A stretch of DNA of 15,222 bases from Rhodocyclaceae bacterium (GCA_016791085.1 JAEUNN010000428.1:1-15222); one strand, 5' to 3'. Shown: positions 7,075-14,351, numbered from the stretch's first letter. The notes: generated by a model from the letters alone, not told the origin. Numbers and translations are program-made.

Positions 7075-7335
7075 TCAGCCGCCCGACAGCGCGGCCACGA
7101 TGAGCACCTCATCGCTCGCCGCGAGCGGCTGCGCAAGTTCCGTGGCCGGCTTGCGATTGACGTAGATGCGGATATGCACGCGTATGCGCTGCTGTTCGTC
7201 CACGATGCGGAAGCGCAGGCCCGGGTGCTGGCGGTCCATGTCGGCCAGCAATGCATCCAGCGTCGCGCCGGACGCCTCGCACTCCGACCTGCCGCCGGTA
7301 TAGCTGTGCAGCGGACTGGGCACGATCACGCGCAT
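7075..7335 (-). CDS. MoaD/ThiS-family ubiquitin-like sulfur carrier protein
   Basis: An 86-residue protein with the beta-grasp layout of MoaD/ThiS. It starts with the strand RVIVPSPL, has a TLDALLADMDRQHPGL helix, a strand with IRIYVNRKPA, and ends DEVLIVAALSGG. The terminal Gly-Gly is the hallmark: in this family it is adenylated by a MoeB/ThiF-type enzyme and carries sulfur as a thiocarboxylate. No moaE, moeB, thiG or other molybdopterin or thiamine gene is nearby, so assignment to molybdopterin synthase is not justified. The start codon overlaps the end of the beta-propeller gene by 10 bp (7326-7335), a sign of translational coupling and of a shared role. The family is quite sure, the pathway unknown. 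Confidence 0.85.
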   Translation of the reverse strand: MRVIVPSPLHSYTGGRSECEASGATLDALLADMDRQHPGLRFRIVDEQQRIRVHIRIYVNRKPATELAQPLAASDEVLIVAALSGG

Positions 7336-8456
7336 GGCGCGCTCACCACGTCCACGGACAGCACCGGCGGCAAATGCGCGGCAATCTGACGCCAGCTGGC
7401 GCCGGCATCGGCGCTCATCCAGATTTCGCCGCTGCCGGTGCCGAAATACACGCCCACCGGGTCCGAGCTATCGGCGCAGAGCGCCTGGCGCTTTACCGTG
7501 AACCAGGCCGCGGCCGGCAGGCCTTTGTCCTGGCGCTGCCAGCTGGCGCCGCCGTCGCTGGAACGATATACGGCCGGGCGCCCGCCCACGCTGGTGCGCG
7601 GCCACACGTCGGTACCGTCCATGGGCATTACCCACAGCGTATCCGGATCACGCGGATGCAGCGCGATGCCGAAACCGATGTCGCCGACATCGCGCGGCAT
7701 GCTCTCGCCTATGCGCGTCCAGCGCGTGCCGGGCCGGTCCAGCCGGTAAATGCCGCAATGATTCTGCTGATACACGCGGTCCGGCATGCGCGGGTGCAGC
7801 GCCAGCGCGTGCGGATCGTGGCCATAGGGGGCGTCCGGTTCGGGCAGGAAAGGCGCCGCGATGCCGGCGTTGAGCGGGCTCCAGGTTGCGCCGTGGTCGC
7901 TGCTTTCGAACACGCCCCCCGTCGATAGCGCCACATAGAGGTGCGCGCCGTCGCGCGGATCGACCTGTATGCTGTGCAGGATGGACCCTTCCGGCACTTC
8001 CATCACGGCGTCCTTGATGCGCGGATACAGGCCGTCGTTGAAACCCGCCACGCCTTCCCAGGTGGCGCCGTGGTCGGTCGAGCGAAACAGGCCGACCGGC
8101 GAGGTGCCGGCCCACCACAGGCCGGGCTGATCGGCATTGCCGGGCGCGAAACAGAACACGTGGGCCACGCTGCGGCCGCCCTCGCCTTCCACCTTGGGAA
8201 AAGCCGGCGGGCGCGCTGCTTCCACCCAGGACGCGGACGCCGCTTCGCGCCGGAACACCGTGGGGCCCAGGTGGCCGGGCTTGGCGGCCATCAGCCAGGT
8301 GCCGGGCGGGCGCGCATCGACGGCCATTTCATTGACCTTGGAACCCAGGAGGTAAGGCCCGTCGGCGCGCCACGCGACGCGCGCCGCATCGCTCGTATAG
8401 GTGAATCCGCCCTTGGTGGTGCCGACCAGCAAGGTGATCGCGCTAGCTGAAGTCAT
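7326..8456 (-). CDS. BNR/Asp-box beta-propeller protein (sialidase-like fold), cytoplasmic
   Basis: A 376-residue protein without a signal peptide or membrane segment. It carries four Asp-box repeats of the form S-x-D-x-G-x-x-W at about 126-133, 185-192, 299-306 and 348-355 (for example STDHGATW and SSDHGATW). These mark the blades of sialidase/VPS10-type propellers. Two-letter repeats of ALHPR (219-223 and 265-269) fall at equivalent strand positions. Such proteins are often labelled glycosyl hydrolase, but the Arg triad and catalytic residues of true sialidases are not evident here, so an enzymatic call would be unsafe. The ATG at 8456 follows AAGGA at a good distance. It overlaps the MoaD-like gene, and recG ends 107 bp upstream on the same strand. 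A scaffold or binding role with the MoaD-like partner is my inference. Confidence 0.85.
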   Translation of the reverse strand: MTSASAITLLVGTTKGGFTYTSDAARVAWRADGPYLLGSKVNEMAVDARPPGTWLMAAKPGHLGPTVFRREAASASWVEAARPPAFPKVEGEGGRSVAHVFCFAPGNADQPGLWWAGTSPVGLFRSTDHGATWEGVAGFNDGLYPRIKDAVMEVPEGSILHSIQVDPRDGAHLYVALSTGGVFESSDHGATWSPLNAGIAAPFLPEPDAPYGHDPHALALHPRMPDRVYQQNHCGIYRLDRPGTRWTRIGESMPRDVGDIGFGIALHPRDPDTLWVMPMDGTDVWPRTSVGGRPAVYRSSDGGASWQRQDKGLPAAAWFTVKRQALCADSSDPVGVYFGTGSGEIWMSADAGASWRQIAAHLPPVLSVDVVSAPCA

Positions 8457-8563
8457 GGTGTGCTTCCTTGGTCAGGTCCTTCGAGGACACGCCGCGCTGG
8501 CTGCGCCGCGCATACGGGTTATGGCAGCCGCCGGGCGCAAAAAATTCCGCGCCGGCACCGCGC
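8457..8563 (-). other. Gap between recG and the beta-propeller gene, with imperfect dyad
   Basis: The 107-bp gap holds a dyad with arms GGCGC (8534-8538) and GCGCC (8549-8553), extendable with one bulged G to CCG/CGG, around a loop carrying six A (T on the minus strand). It does not have the classical stem-then-T-run order for recG. I see no clear promoter for the propeller gene, so read-through from recG is possible. Confidence 0.3.
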
Positions 8564-10606
8564 TCAAGCCTTCAGAAACGCGTCGCGCCCGCGCATCCAG
8601 CGCGCCAGATGCGCCGCCACGACCTCCGGCGCGCCGTCCAGGAGGCGTACGGCACAGTCGCGCGCGGCATCGAGCAGGCCCGCGTCGCGCTCCAGGTCGG
8701 CAAAGCGCAGCAACGGCTCGCCGCTCTGGCGGCTGCCTATGAATTCGCCCGGACCGCGCAATTGCAGGTCCTGGCGCGCAATTTCGAAACCGTCGGAATT
8801 TTCGTATATCACCTTGAGCCGCGCACGCGCCGCCTCCGACAGCGGCTGCGCATACATGAGCACGCACACCGACGCGCTGGCGCCGCGCCCGACGCGGCCG
8901 CGCAACTGGTGCAGCTGCGCGAGCCCGAAACGCTCGGCGTGTTCTATCACCATGAGGCTGGCGTTGGGCACATCCACGCCGACTTCGACCACCGTGGTGG
9001 CCACCAGCACATGCAGCGCGCCGGCCGCGAATTCGCCCATCACGGCGGATTTTTCGTCGGCCTTGAGGCGGCCGTGCAACAGCCCTATGCCCAGTTCGGG
9101 CAGTTCGGCGGCCAGCCGCTCGTGGGTTTCGAGCGCGGTCTGCAGCTGCAGCGCCTCGCTTTCTTCGATGAGCGGGCACACCCAATAGGCCTGGCGCCCT
9201 TCGGCGCAGGCTGCGCGCACGCGCGCGATCACGTCGTCGCGGCGCGCGGCGGATACCAGTTTGGTCAGCACCGGCCGGCGCCCGGGCGGCAATTCGTCCA
9301 GCACCGACAGGTCCAGGTCGGCGTAATAGCTCATGGCCAGCGTACGCGGTATCGGCGTGGCGCTCATCATGAGCAGATGCGGCGCGGTCGCGCTGTCGCC
9401 CTTTTCGCGCAGCACCAGGCGCTGGCGCACGCCGAAACGATGTTGTTCATCCACCACCGCGAGCGCCAGGCGCTCGAACGCGATGCCCTGTTCGAGCAGC
9501 GCGTGCGTGCCCACCGCGATATGCGCCGCGCCGCCCGCCAGTTGCGCGCGCGCGGCCTGTTTCTGGCGCGCGCTCTGCGACCCCGACAGCCAGGCCACCT
9601 GCATGCCCAGCGGCGTGAGCCAGCCGGCGAGTTTGCGGTAATGCTGTTCGGCCAGGATTTCGGTGGGCGCCATGATGGCCGCCTGCCAGCCGCTTTCCAC
9701 GGCCTGCAGCGCGGCCAGCGCGGCCAGCACGGTTTTGCCGGAACCCACGTCGCCCTGCAGCAGCCGCTGCATGGGATAAGGCAGCATGAGGTCGGCCGCG
9801 ATGGTTTGCCACACGCGTTGCTGCGCCGCCGTCAGGCGGAACGGCAGCGCCGCACACAGCGCCGCCACGCGCTCGCCTGGCGCGGCCAGTTGCGGCGCCC
9901 GGCGCGCACGGCGCTCGGCATAAGCCAGGCGCAGCGACATTTGTTGCGCCAGCAATTCGTCGAAGGCCACCCGCGCGCGCGCCGGCTTGAGGCGCAGATC
10001 GAGGTTTTCCAGCGTTTCGCCGGGCAGCGGCCGGTGCAGCGCATGCACCGCCTGCGCAAATTCCATCAGGTGCAAGCCCGCGCGATCCGCGGCCGGCAGC
10101 GTGTCGGACAAATCCACGCGCGCCAGGGCCGCCTCGATTTCCTGCCGCAGGCGTGCCTGGCTCAGGCCGGCGGTGGTCGGATAGACCGGCGTGAGGGTAT
10201 CCGGCAAGGCCGCGCCGTCCGCCACGGCCTTGTAGCGCGGATGCACCATTTCGAGGCCGTTCCAGCCATGGCGCAGCTCGCCGAACACGCGCAGCTGCGC
10301 ACCCGGGACCAGCTGTTTGAGGTTGCTCGGATAAAAATTGAAAAAGCGCAGTTCGATTTCGCCGCCCGCGTCCGCGCACAGCACGCGCAACTGGCGCCGG
10401 CCGCGCACTTCGACTTCCGCGGCCAGCACCTTCACCTCCAGCTGCACGGCTGCGCCGTCGGGCGCGTCGGCGATGCGCACGACGCGCGTTTCGTCCTCGT
10501 AGCGCAGCGGAAAATGCAGCGCCAGGTCGATGTCGCGCGCAAGTCCCAGGGCCGCCAGTTTGTCGCGCAGGCTGCGCGCGGCGGCGGAACCCGGGGCGCC
10601 CTTCAT
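8564..10606 (-). CDS. recG: ATP-dependent DNA helicase RecG
   Basis: A 680-residue superfamily 2 helicase, close to the 693 of E. coli RecG. It remodels stalled replication forks and Holliday junctions in the cytoplasm. The N-terminal wedge (OB-fold) domain includes HFPLRYED (31-38) and FFNFYPSNLKQLVPG (88-102). The helicase core shows LTAAQQRVW, the Walker A GDVGSGKT (285-292), APTEILAEQHY, the DEQH Walker B box (386-389) followed by RFGVRQR, and SATPIPRTLA (415-424). In the C-terminal lobe are VVEVGVDVPNA and QLRGRVGRG (motif VI). The ATG at 10606 gives an N-terminus matching the family. ridA ends 51 bp upstream on the same strand, an arrangement also seen in other betaproteobacteria, and suggests one transcript. 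Confidence 0.97.
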   Translation of the reverse strand: MKGAPGSAAARSLRDKLAALGLARDIDLALHFPLRYEDETRVVRIADAPDGAAVQLEVKVLAAEVEVRGRRQLRVLCADAGGEIELRFFNFYPSNLKQLVPGAQLRVFGELRHGWNGLEMVHPRYKAVADGAALPDTLTPVYPTTAGLSQARLRQEIEAALARVDLSDTLPAADRAGLHLMEFAQAVHALHRPLPGETLENLDLRLKPARARVAFDELLAQQMSLRLAYAERRARRAPQLAAPGERVAALCAALPFRLTAAQQRVWQTIAADLMLPYPMQRLLQGDVGSGKTVLAALAALQAVESGWQAAIMAPTEILAEQHYRKLAGWLTPLGMQVAWLSGSQSARQKQAARAQLAGGAAHIAVGTHALLEQGIAFERLALAVVDEQHRFGVRQRLVLREKGDSATAPHLLMMSATPIPRTLAMSYYADLDLSVLDELPPGRRPVLTKLVSAARRDDVIARVRAACAEGRQAYWVCPLIEESEALQLQTALETHERLAAELPELGIGLLHGRLKADEKSAVMGEFAAGALHVLVATTVVEVGVDVPNASLMVIEHAERFGLAQLHQLRGRVGRGASASVCVLMYAQPLSEAARARLKVIYENSDGFEIARQDLQLRGPGEFIGSRQSGEPLLRFADLERDAGLLDAARDCAVRLLDGAPEVVAAHLARWMRGRDAFLKA

Positions 10607-10657
10607 GGGCGCTGGCGGCCGGCCGCCGCGGCAGCGCCCGGGCCGCGCCGCGCCGGA

Positions 10658-11044
10658 TCAGGCGGCATCCAGCACCAGCACCGCATCGGCTTCTATGAGC
10701 GCGCCGCGCGGCAGCGCCGCCACGCCCAGCGTGGCGCGCGCCGGAAATGGCGCCGGCACGTGGCGTTCCATGGCCGCATTGACTTTGGGCGTGTGGCTCA
10801 GGTCGGTAAGGTATACGGTGAATTTGACGACTTGCCCGAGACTGCCGCCGGCCGCCTGGGCCACCGCCTGCAGGTTCTGGAACACGCGCTCTATCTGCGC
10901 GTCTATGCCTTCCACGAGCTGTGCCGTGGCCGGGTCGAGGCCGATCTGGCCGGACAGATAAACCGTGTCGCCGGCACGCACGGCCTGGCTGTAAGGTCCG
11001 ATCGCGGCCGGTGCCGCGCTGGTCGAAATGATTTGTTTCGGCAT
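10658..11044 (-). CDS. ridA: RidA family 2-iminobutanoate/2-iminopropanoate deaminase
   Basis: A 128-residue protein of the YjgF/YER057c/UK114 family. RidA hydrolyses reactive enamine/imine intermediates made by PLP enzymes such as threonine dehydratase, protecting the cell from damage. Family landmarks: IGPYSQAV (15-22, with Tyr18), VYLSGQIGLDP (28-38), VVKFTVYLTDL (72-82), and PARATLGVAALPRGALIEADAV (101-122, interrupted here only by position numbering) with Arg103 and Glu118 in the places of the substrate-binding Arg and Glu. The start is the ATG at 11044; an in-frame ATG 37 codons upstream would add a basic stretch absent from the family and overlap the divergent gene. Upstream of recG, often behind spoT in proteobacteria; here spoT is replaced by a divergent TPR gene. 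Confidence 0.93.
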   Translation of the reverse strand: MPKQIISTSAAPAAIGPYSQAVRAGDTVYLSGQIGLDPATAQLVEGIDAQIERVFQNLQAVAQAAGGSLGQVVKFTVYLTDLSHTPKVNAAMERHVPAPFPARATLGVAALPRGALIEADAVLVLDAA

Positions 11045-11145
11045 GGATAGGTCCCGTCGTCTGTATATAAGCGGCCGCCTGGACGCGGCCGCGCAGAATG
11101 ATATATCTGCAAGCTGCGGGCGGCTCGCCCGGAAAGGAAAAAACC
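11045..11145. promoter_or_regulatory. Divergent promoter region between ridA and the TPR gene
   Basis: This 101-bp gap has two AT-rich elements that stand out: TATATA at 11064-11069 and GATATATC at 11100-11107. Both are (nearly) symmetric and could serve as -10 elements in either direction. Between them lies a long GC stem-loop. I could not match convincing -35 elements. The TPR gene has a strong AAGGA ribosome site at the right end of the gap. Confidence 0.4.
11071..11092. repeat. Twin 8-bp palindromes forming a stem-loop
   Basis: GCGGCCGC (a NotI recognition sequence and itself a palindrome) occurs at 11071-11078 and again at 11085-11092, six bases apart (ctggac). The pair can fold as an 8-bp stem with a 6-nt loop on either strand, or act as a tandem operator. 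It lies between the two AT-rich elements of the divergent region. Confidence 0.6.
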
Positions 11146-11496
11146 ATGCCCTCACCCACCGAAGCCCTGGAAAAACTGCTGGGCGGTCCGCGCGACGGCG
11201 CCTTGTTGCGCTACAGCCTGGGCAATGAATACTTCAAGGCGGGCGAGTTCCAGCGCGCCGCGCAAATGCTCGCCACGGCGCTGGAAAAGGACGCGCACTA
11301 TTCGGCGGCCTGGAAACTGCTCGGCAAGACGCACGAAAAAGCCGGCGACGGCGCGGCCGCAATAGCGGCCTGGCGGCGCGGCATGGAAGTGGCCGAAGCG
11401 CGCGGCGACATACAGGCGGCCAAAGAAATGCGCGTATTCGCGCGCCGCCTGGAACGCCAGGCGGGCGCCGCCGGCGCACCGCATGAGGACGACTAA
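11146..11496 (+). CDS. Small tetratricopeptide-repeat protein
   Basis: A 116-residue soluble protein with about two TPR units at roughly 20-53 (LLRYSLGNEYFKAGEFQRAA and following helix B) and 54-87 (AAWKLLGKTHEKAGDGAAAI and following helix), with the expected G-Y/A-L-A spacing. It is likely a protein-interaction module in the cytoplasm with no enzymatic motif. The ATG at 11146 is preceded by GGAAAGGAA at an ideal distance; a start 16 codons upstream lacks such a site. The C-terminus ends in acidic residues (HEDD) after an Ala/Gly-rich linker. It diverges from ridA. Its partner cannot be told from sequence. Confidence 0.85.
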   Translation: MPSPTEALEKLLGGPRDGALLRYSLGNEYFKAGEFQRAAQMLATALEKDAHYSAAWKLLGKTHEKAGDGAAAIAAWRRGMEVAEARGDIQAAKEMRVFARRLERQAGAAGAPHEDD

Positions 11497-11518
11497 GCCG
11501 GGGCCTGCAGCGCCCGGC
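11497..11518 (+). terminator. Hairpin directly after the TPR gene
   Basis: Arms GCCGGG (11497-11502) and CCCGGC (11513-11518) pair perfectly with a 10-nt loop, starting at the first base after the TAA stop. No T-run follows, so termination would be weak or Rho-assisted. The position is the main argument. Confidence 0.3.
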
Positions 11519-11550
11519 GCGAAATTCGCCGATCCCTGCCTGCATATGTG

Positions 11551-11563
11551 TTAGTGGCACTAA
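11551..11563. promoter_or_regulatory. TTAGTG-N-CACTAA palindrome, candidate operator
   Basis: A perfect 6-bp inverted repeat with one central base (TTAGTGGCACTAA). A single half-site TTAGTG recurs at 11752-11757. The element is much less GC-rich than its surroundings, so chance is less likely than for the GC repeats. It lies 356 bp before the hydrolase gene, so if it is an operator it may act on a promoter close by with a long leader. Confidence 0.4.
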
Positions 11564-11883
11564 ATTGAATGCCGCAAAACGCCCCGCCAATGCCGCTGCG
11601 CGTGCCCGGCCGCGCCGCGCGCTCGGGCCGGTGGCGCTGCCTGGGCGCAGCCCGCGTGGGCCTGCGCGCGTATGAACAGGGCCTGATCCGCGCGCCGCGG
11701 CGCGCTCCCGGCACGCACTGATGCACGGCGCGGCGCGCGCCCTGCGCACCATTAGTGGGCGCCCCGTGCTGCCCGCGCGGCGCCGCAGCCGCGCCGGCAC
11801 GCGCCAGGATGGCAGCGCTTTATCAAACACTTGGCGGCCCGCGGCGGCGTGCGCGGCGGCAGGATCGCTTTTTGCTTGACTCA

Positions 11884-11906
11884 CTGCGGGAGTTCAACCG
11901 CCGCAG
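11884..11906 (+). promoter_or_regulatory. Hairpin just before the ribosome site of the hydrolase gene
   Basis: Arms CTGCGG (11884-11889) and CCGCAG (11901-11906) flank an 11-nt loop. The stem ends two bases before the Shine-Dalgarno GAGGG (11908-11912). Such placement could modulate translation, but no ligand-binding motif is evident. Confidence 0.3.
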
Positions 11907-11918
11907 CGAGGGAAAGCC

Positions 11919-12614
11919 ATGGGCAGTGTAGTAATAGATGCGGCGCCGCAGGCGATCGCGCTCGACCCCGCGCACAGCGCCGTCGTCATGATAGACATGC
12001 AGCGGGACTTTCTGGAACCCGGCGGATTTGGCGAAACGCTGGGCAACGACGTAAGCCTGCTCCAGGCGGCAGTACCGGCCTGCAAGGATTTGCTGAAACT
12101 GGCGCGCGCCGCCGGCATGCTGGTGATCCATACGCGCGAAGGCCACCGGCCCGATCTGTCGGACGCCCCGCCGGCCAAACTGCAACGCGGCGCGCCGTCG
12201 CTGCGCATAGGCGACCGCGGCCCCATGGGGCGCATACTGGTGCGCGGCGAGCCGGGGCACGACATTATCGCCGAGCTTTATCCGGCCCCCGGCGAGCCGG
12301 TCATAGACAAACCCGGCAAGGGCGCCTTCCACGCCACCGACCTTTACTCCATATTGACCAACCGCCGCATCGACACGCTCATCGTATGCGGCGTGACCAC
12401 CGAAGTGTGCGTGCACACCACCGTGCGCGAGGGCAATGACCGCGGCTTCCGCTGCATCGTGCCGTCCGACTGTTGCGCATCTTATTTCCCGGAATTTCAT
12501 CAGGTCGGTCTGAAAATGATTTCCGCCCAGGGCGGCATTTTCGGCTGGGTAAGCGACATGGCGCGCATTTCCGCGGCATTCGCGGCGTTACCCGAGGCGC
12601 TCGCGGTGGCCTGA
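11919..12614 (+). CDS. Isochorismatase-family cysteine hydrolase, biuret-hydrolase-like
   Basis: A 231-residue cytoplasmic amidohydrolase. The catalytic triad of the superfamily is visible: Asp26 in VVMIDMQRDF, Lys131 in VIDKPGKGAFHATDL, and Cys164 in CGVTTEVCVHTT, the last preceded by the usual cis-peptide Val-Thr. Segments such as HTREGHRPDL (71-80) and GRILVRGEPGHDIIAELYP (104-122) resemble biuret hydrolases from memory more than nicotinamidases or RutB, although the tail FGWVSD also recalls RutB. A ureide or biuret-like substrate, hydrolysed to release ammonia, is therefore my best guess, not a firm assignment. The ATG at 11919 follows GAGGG at a good distance. A permease gene starts 50 bp downstream on the same strand, suggesting uptake plus hydrolysis of one nitrogen compound. 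Family call is sure, substrate is not. Confidence 0.88.
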   Translation: MGSVVIDAAPQAIALDPAHSAVVMIDMQRDFLEPGGFGETLGNDVSLLQAAVPACKDLLKLARAAGMLVIHTREGHRPDLSDAPPAKLQRGAPSLRIGDRGPMGRILVRGEPGHDIIAELYPAPGEPVIDKPGKGAFHATDLYSILTNRRIDTLIVCGVTTEVCVHTTVREGNDRGFRCIVPSDCCASYFPEFHQVGLKMISAQGGIFGWVSDMARISAAFAALPEALAVA

Positions 12615-12664
12615 AAGCCGCGCGCGCCGGGCAAGTCAGTTCAATCAACAGCGAGGCAAGCGTC

Positions 12665-14257
12665 ATGGCGACACACAAACCGACCCTCTGGACCGCAGGC
12701 GACTGGAACGCACTTTTCGGTTTCGGCACCAATATTCTCGTGAACCTGCTGGTACTGACGACGCTCATGCGTTTCGTGCTCAAAATGCCGGACGAACTGG
12801 TGTTCGGACGCATCCTGCCGGCCACCGGCCTGATGCTGTGCCTATCCACCTTCTATTACGCCTGGCTGGCCTATCGGCTCGCCAAATCCACCGGACGCAA
12901 CGACGTGTGCGCACTCCCCTCGGGTATCAGCGTGCCGCACATGTTCGTGGTGGTATTCGTGATCATGCTGCCCATCGCGGCCAAAACCGGGGACCCGGTC
13001 AAGGGCTGGGAAGCCGGCCTCACCTGGGTGTTCGTGCAAAGTTTCGTGCTCATGGCGGGCGGTTTCGTCGCCCCCATCATCCGCCGCATCACGCCGCGCG
13101 CCGCCCTGCTCGGCACGCTGGCCGGCGTTTCGGTGGCATTCATATCCATGCGCCCGGCGCTAGAAATGTTCATGACGCCGGTCATCGGCGTGGTGTGCTT
13201 CGCCATCATCCTGCTGTCCTGGTTCGGCGGCGTGCGCTATTTTCGCGGCATCCCGGCCGGCCTGGTGGCCATCGCGGTGGGTAGCGCCATCGCCTGGGGC
13301 TCCAACGCTTTCGGCCTCCACTATGGCGGCATGAGCCTGGACAAGGTGACCGAGTCGTTCGCGAATTTCGGCTTTTCGATTCCTTTGCCGGCGGTCGATC
13401 ACGTATTCAGCGGCTTCGAATTTCTTGGCGTGATACTCGTGACCGCCATCCCCTTCGGCATTTACGACCTGGTCGAAGCCATGGACAACGTGGAAAGCGC
13501 AGCCGTGGCCGGCGACAGTTTCCCGACCACGCGCGTGCTCACGGCCGACGGCGCGGTCAGCCTGATCGGCTGTCTGCTCGGCAATCCTTTCATCAACGCC
13601 GTGTATATCGGCCATCCGGGCTGGAAAGCCATGGGCGGGCGCATAGGCTATTCGGCCGCCACGGGGGTCATGGTGATCGTGCTGTCGTGGTTCGGCATCA
13701 TTTCGCTCATGCTGGCGCTGGTGCCGGTGGTGGCCATCGCGCCCATCCTGCTCTACATAGGCATGCTGATCGGCGCCCAGTCTTTCCAGGAAACCCCGCG
13801 CAGCCACGCGCCGGCCATCATCCTGGCGCTGGTGCCGCATCTGGCCGCCTGGGGCAAACTGCAGATAGACAATGCGCTGGGCGCGGCCGGCACCAACGCC
13901 ATGGCGGTCGGGCTCGACAAGCTGGGCCAGGTCGGCATCATGTACCACGGCCTGTCGGTGCTGGGCGGCGGCGCGATACTGGGCGGACTGATGCTGGGTG
14001 CCATCGCGGTATTCATCATCGACCGGCAATTCACCAAGGCCGGCGCGTTTTCGCTGGCCGCCGCGGCGCTCACGTTCTTCGGCTTCATGCACGGCGAGGC
14101 CATAGGCGTCATGCAGTCGCCCGCCGTCGCGGCCTGCTATCTGATGGTTGCCGGCATCATGTACGCCTGCGCGAAGTACGCCACCACCAGCGCCCCGGCG
14201 CCGGTGGCCGCCCATCACCACGAACCCGTCGCGGCCGGCGCCGCGGGCGCCGCCTGA
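12665..14257 (+). CDS. NCS2/AzgA-like membrane permease (xanthine/uracil permease-like)
   Basis: A 530-residue polytopic inner-membrane protein with about 12-14 hydrophobic segments, long for AzgA-type carriers (about 430-450). The order of features resembles the NCS2 fold: FGFGTNILVNLLVLTTL in the first helix, NDVCALPSGISVPHMF, the motif-bearing half-helix IPFGIYDLVEAMDNVESAA, SLIGCLLGNPFINAVYIGHP, and the late helix LVPVVAIAPILLYIGMLIGA. Such carriers import nucleobases and related ureides by proton symport. The ATG at 12665 has GAGG about ten bases upstream and begins the family N-terminus; 64 more upstream codons are open but overlap the hydrolase gene. The C-terminal tail is Ala/Pro-rich with three consecutive His. 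It follows the hydrolase by 50 bp and ends before a strong terminator, so the two form an operon. Substrate likely that of the hydrolase. Confidence 0.83.
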   Translation: MATHKPTLWTAGDWNALFGFGTNILVNLLVLTTLMRFVLKMPDELVFGRILPATGLMLCLSTFYYAWLAYRLAKSTGRNDVCALPSGISVPHMFVVVFVIMLPIAAKTGDPVKGWEAGLTWVFVQSFVLMAGGFVAPIIRRITPRAALLGTLAGVSVAFISMRPALEMFMTPVIGVVCFAIILLSWFGGVRYFRGIPAGLVAIAVGSAIAWGSNAFGLHYGGMSLDKVTESFANFGFSIPLPAVDHVFSGFEFLGVILVTAIPFGIYDLVEAMDNVESAAVAGDSFPTTRVLTADGAVSLIGCLLGNPFINAVYIGHPGWKAMGGRIGYSAATGVMVIVLSWFGIISLMLALVPVVAIAPILLYIGMLIGAQSFQETPRSHAPAIILALVPHLAAWGKLQIDNALGAAGTNAMAVGLDKLGQVGIMYHGLSVLGGGAILGGLMLGAIAVFIIDRQFTKAGAFSLAAAALTFFGFMHGEAIGVMQSPAVAACYLMVAGIMYACAKYATTSAPAPVAAHHHEPVAAGAAGAA

Positions 14258-14351
14258 GCGTCCGCCGCCATGCAGCGTCCAAACCGCAAGCAGGGCTTAA
14301 ACCCGGGCGACGGCTGAACCGAGTTCTCCTGAGTAGCACGTACCCCACTTT

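Larger units (their letters stand above)
11519..11918. other. Long non-coding stretch upstream of the hydrolase/permease operon
   Basis: About 400 bp with no convincing gene. A 50-codon frame from ATG 11569 to TGA 11721 exists, but it has no ribosome site and an Arg/Pro/Ala-rich, low-complexity product. The left part carries a TTAGTG palindrome; the middle is very GC-rich; the right part becomes more mixed and ends in a hairpin before the ribosome site. The operon promoter must lie here, yet no good -35/-10 pair was found. TTGACT at 11877-11882 is a -35-like hexamer without a matching -10. No known riboswitch class was recognised. Confidence 0.45.

Noticed and set aside
8468..11050. An 860-codon plus-strand open frame opposite recG and ridA
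   Set aside because: It is fully antisense to two genes with unmistakable family motifs, and its product is His/Arg/Gln-rich with no domain pattern; a mirror effect of GC-rich codon bias.
11569..11721. A 50-codon plus-strand small frame upstream of the hydrolase
   Set aside because: No ribosome site; composition is Arg/Pro/Ala-rich like random GC-rich DNA.
13160..14221. A 353-codon minus-strand frame opposite the permease
   Set aside because: His/Gly/Arg-rich antisense shadow of a clear membrane protein.
10658..14257. A rut-like pyrimidine degradation cluster (RidA/RutC, RutB-like hydrolase, RutG-like permease)
   Set aside because: ridA is on the opposite strand and coupled to recG, rutA and rutD-F are missing, and the hydrolase resembles biuret hydrolases in its middle part more than RutB.
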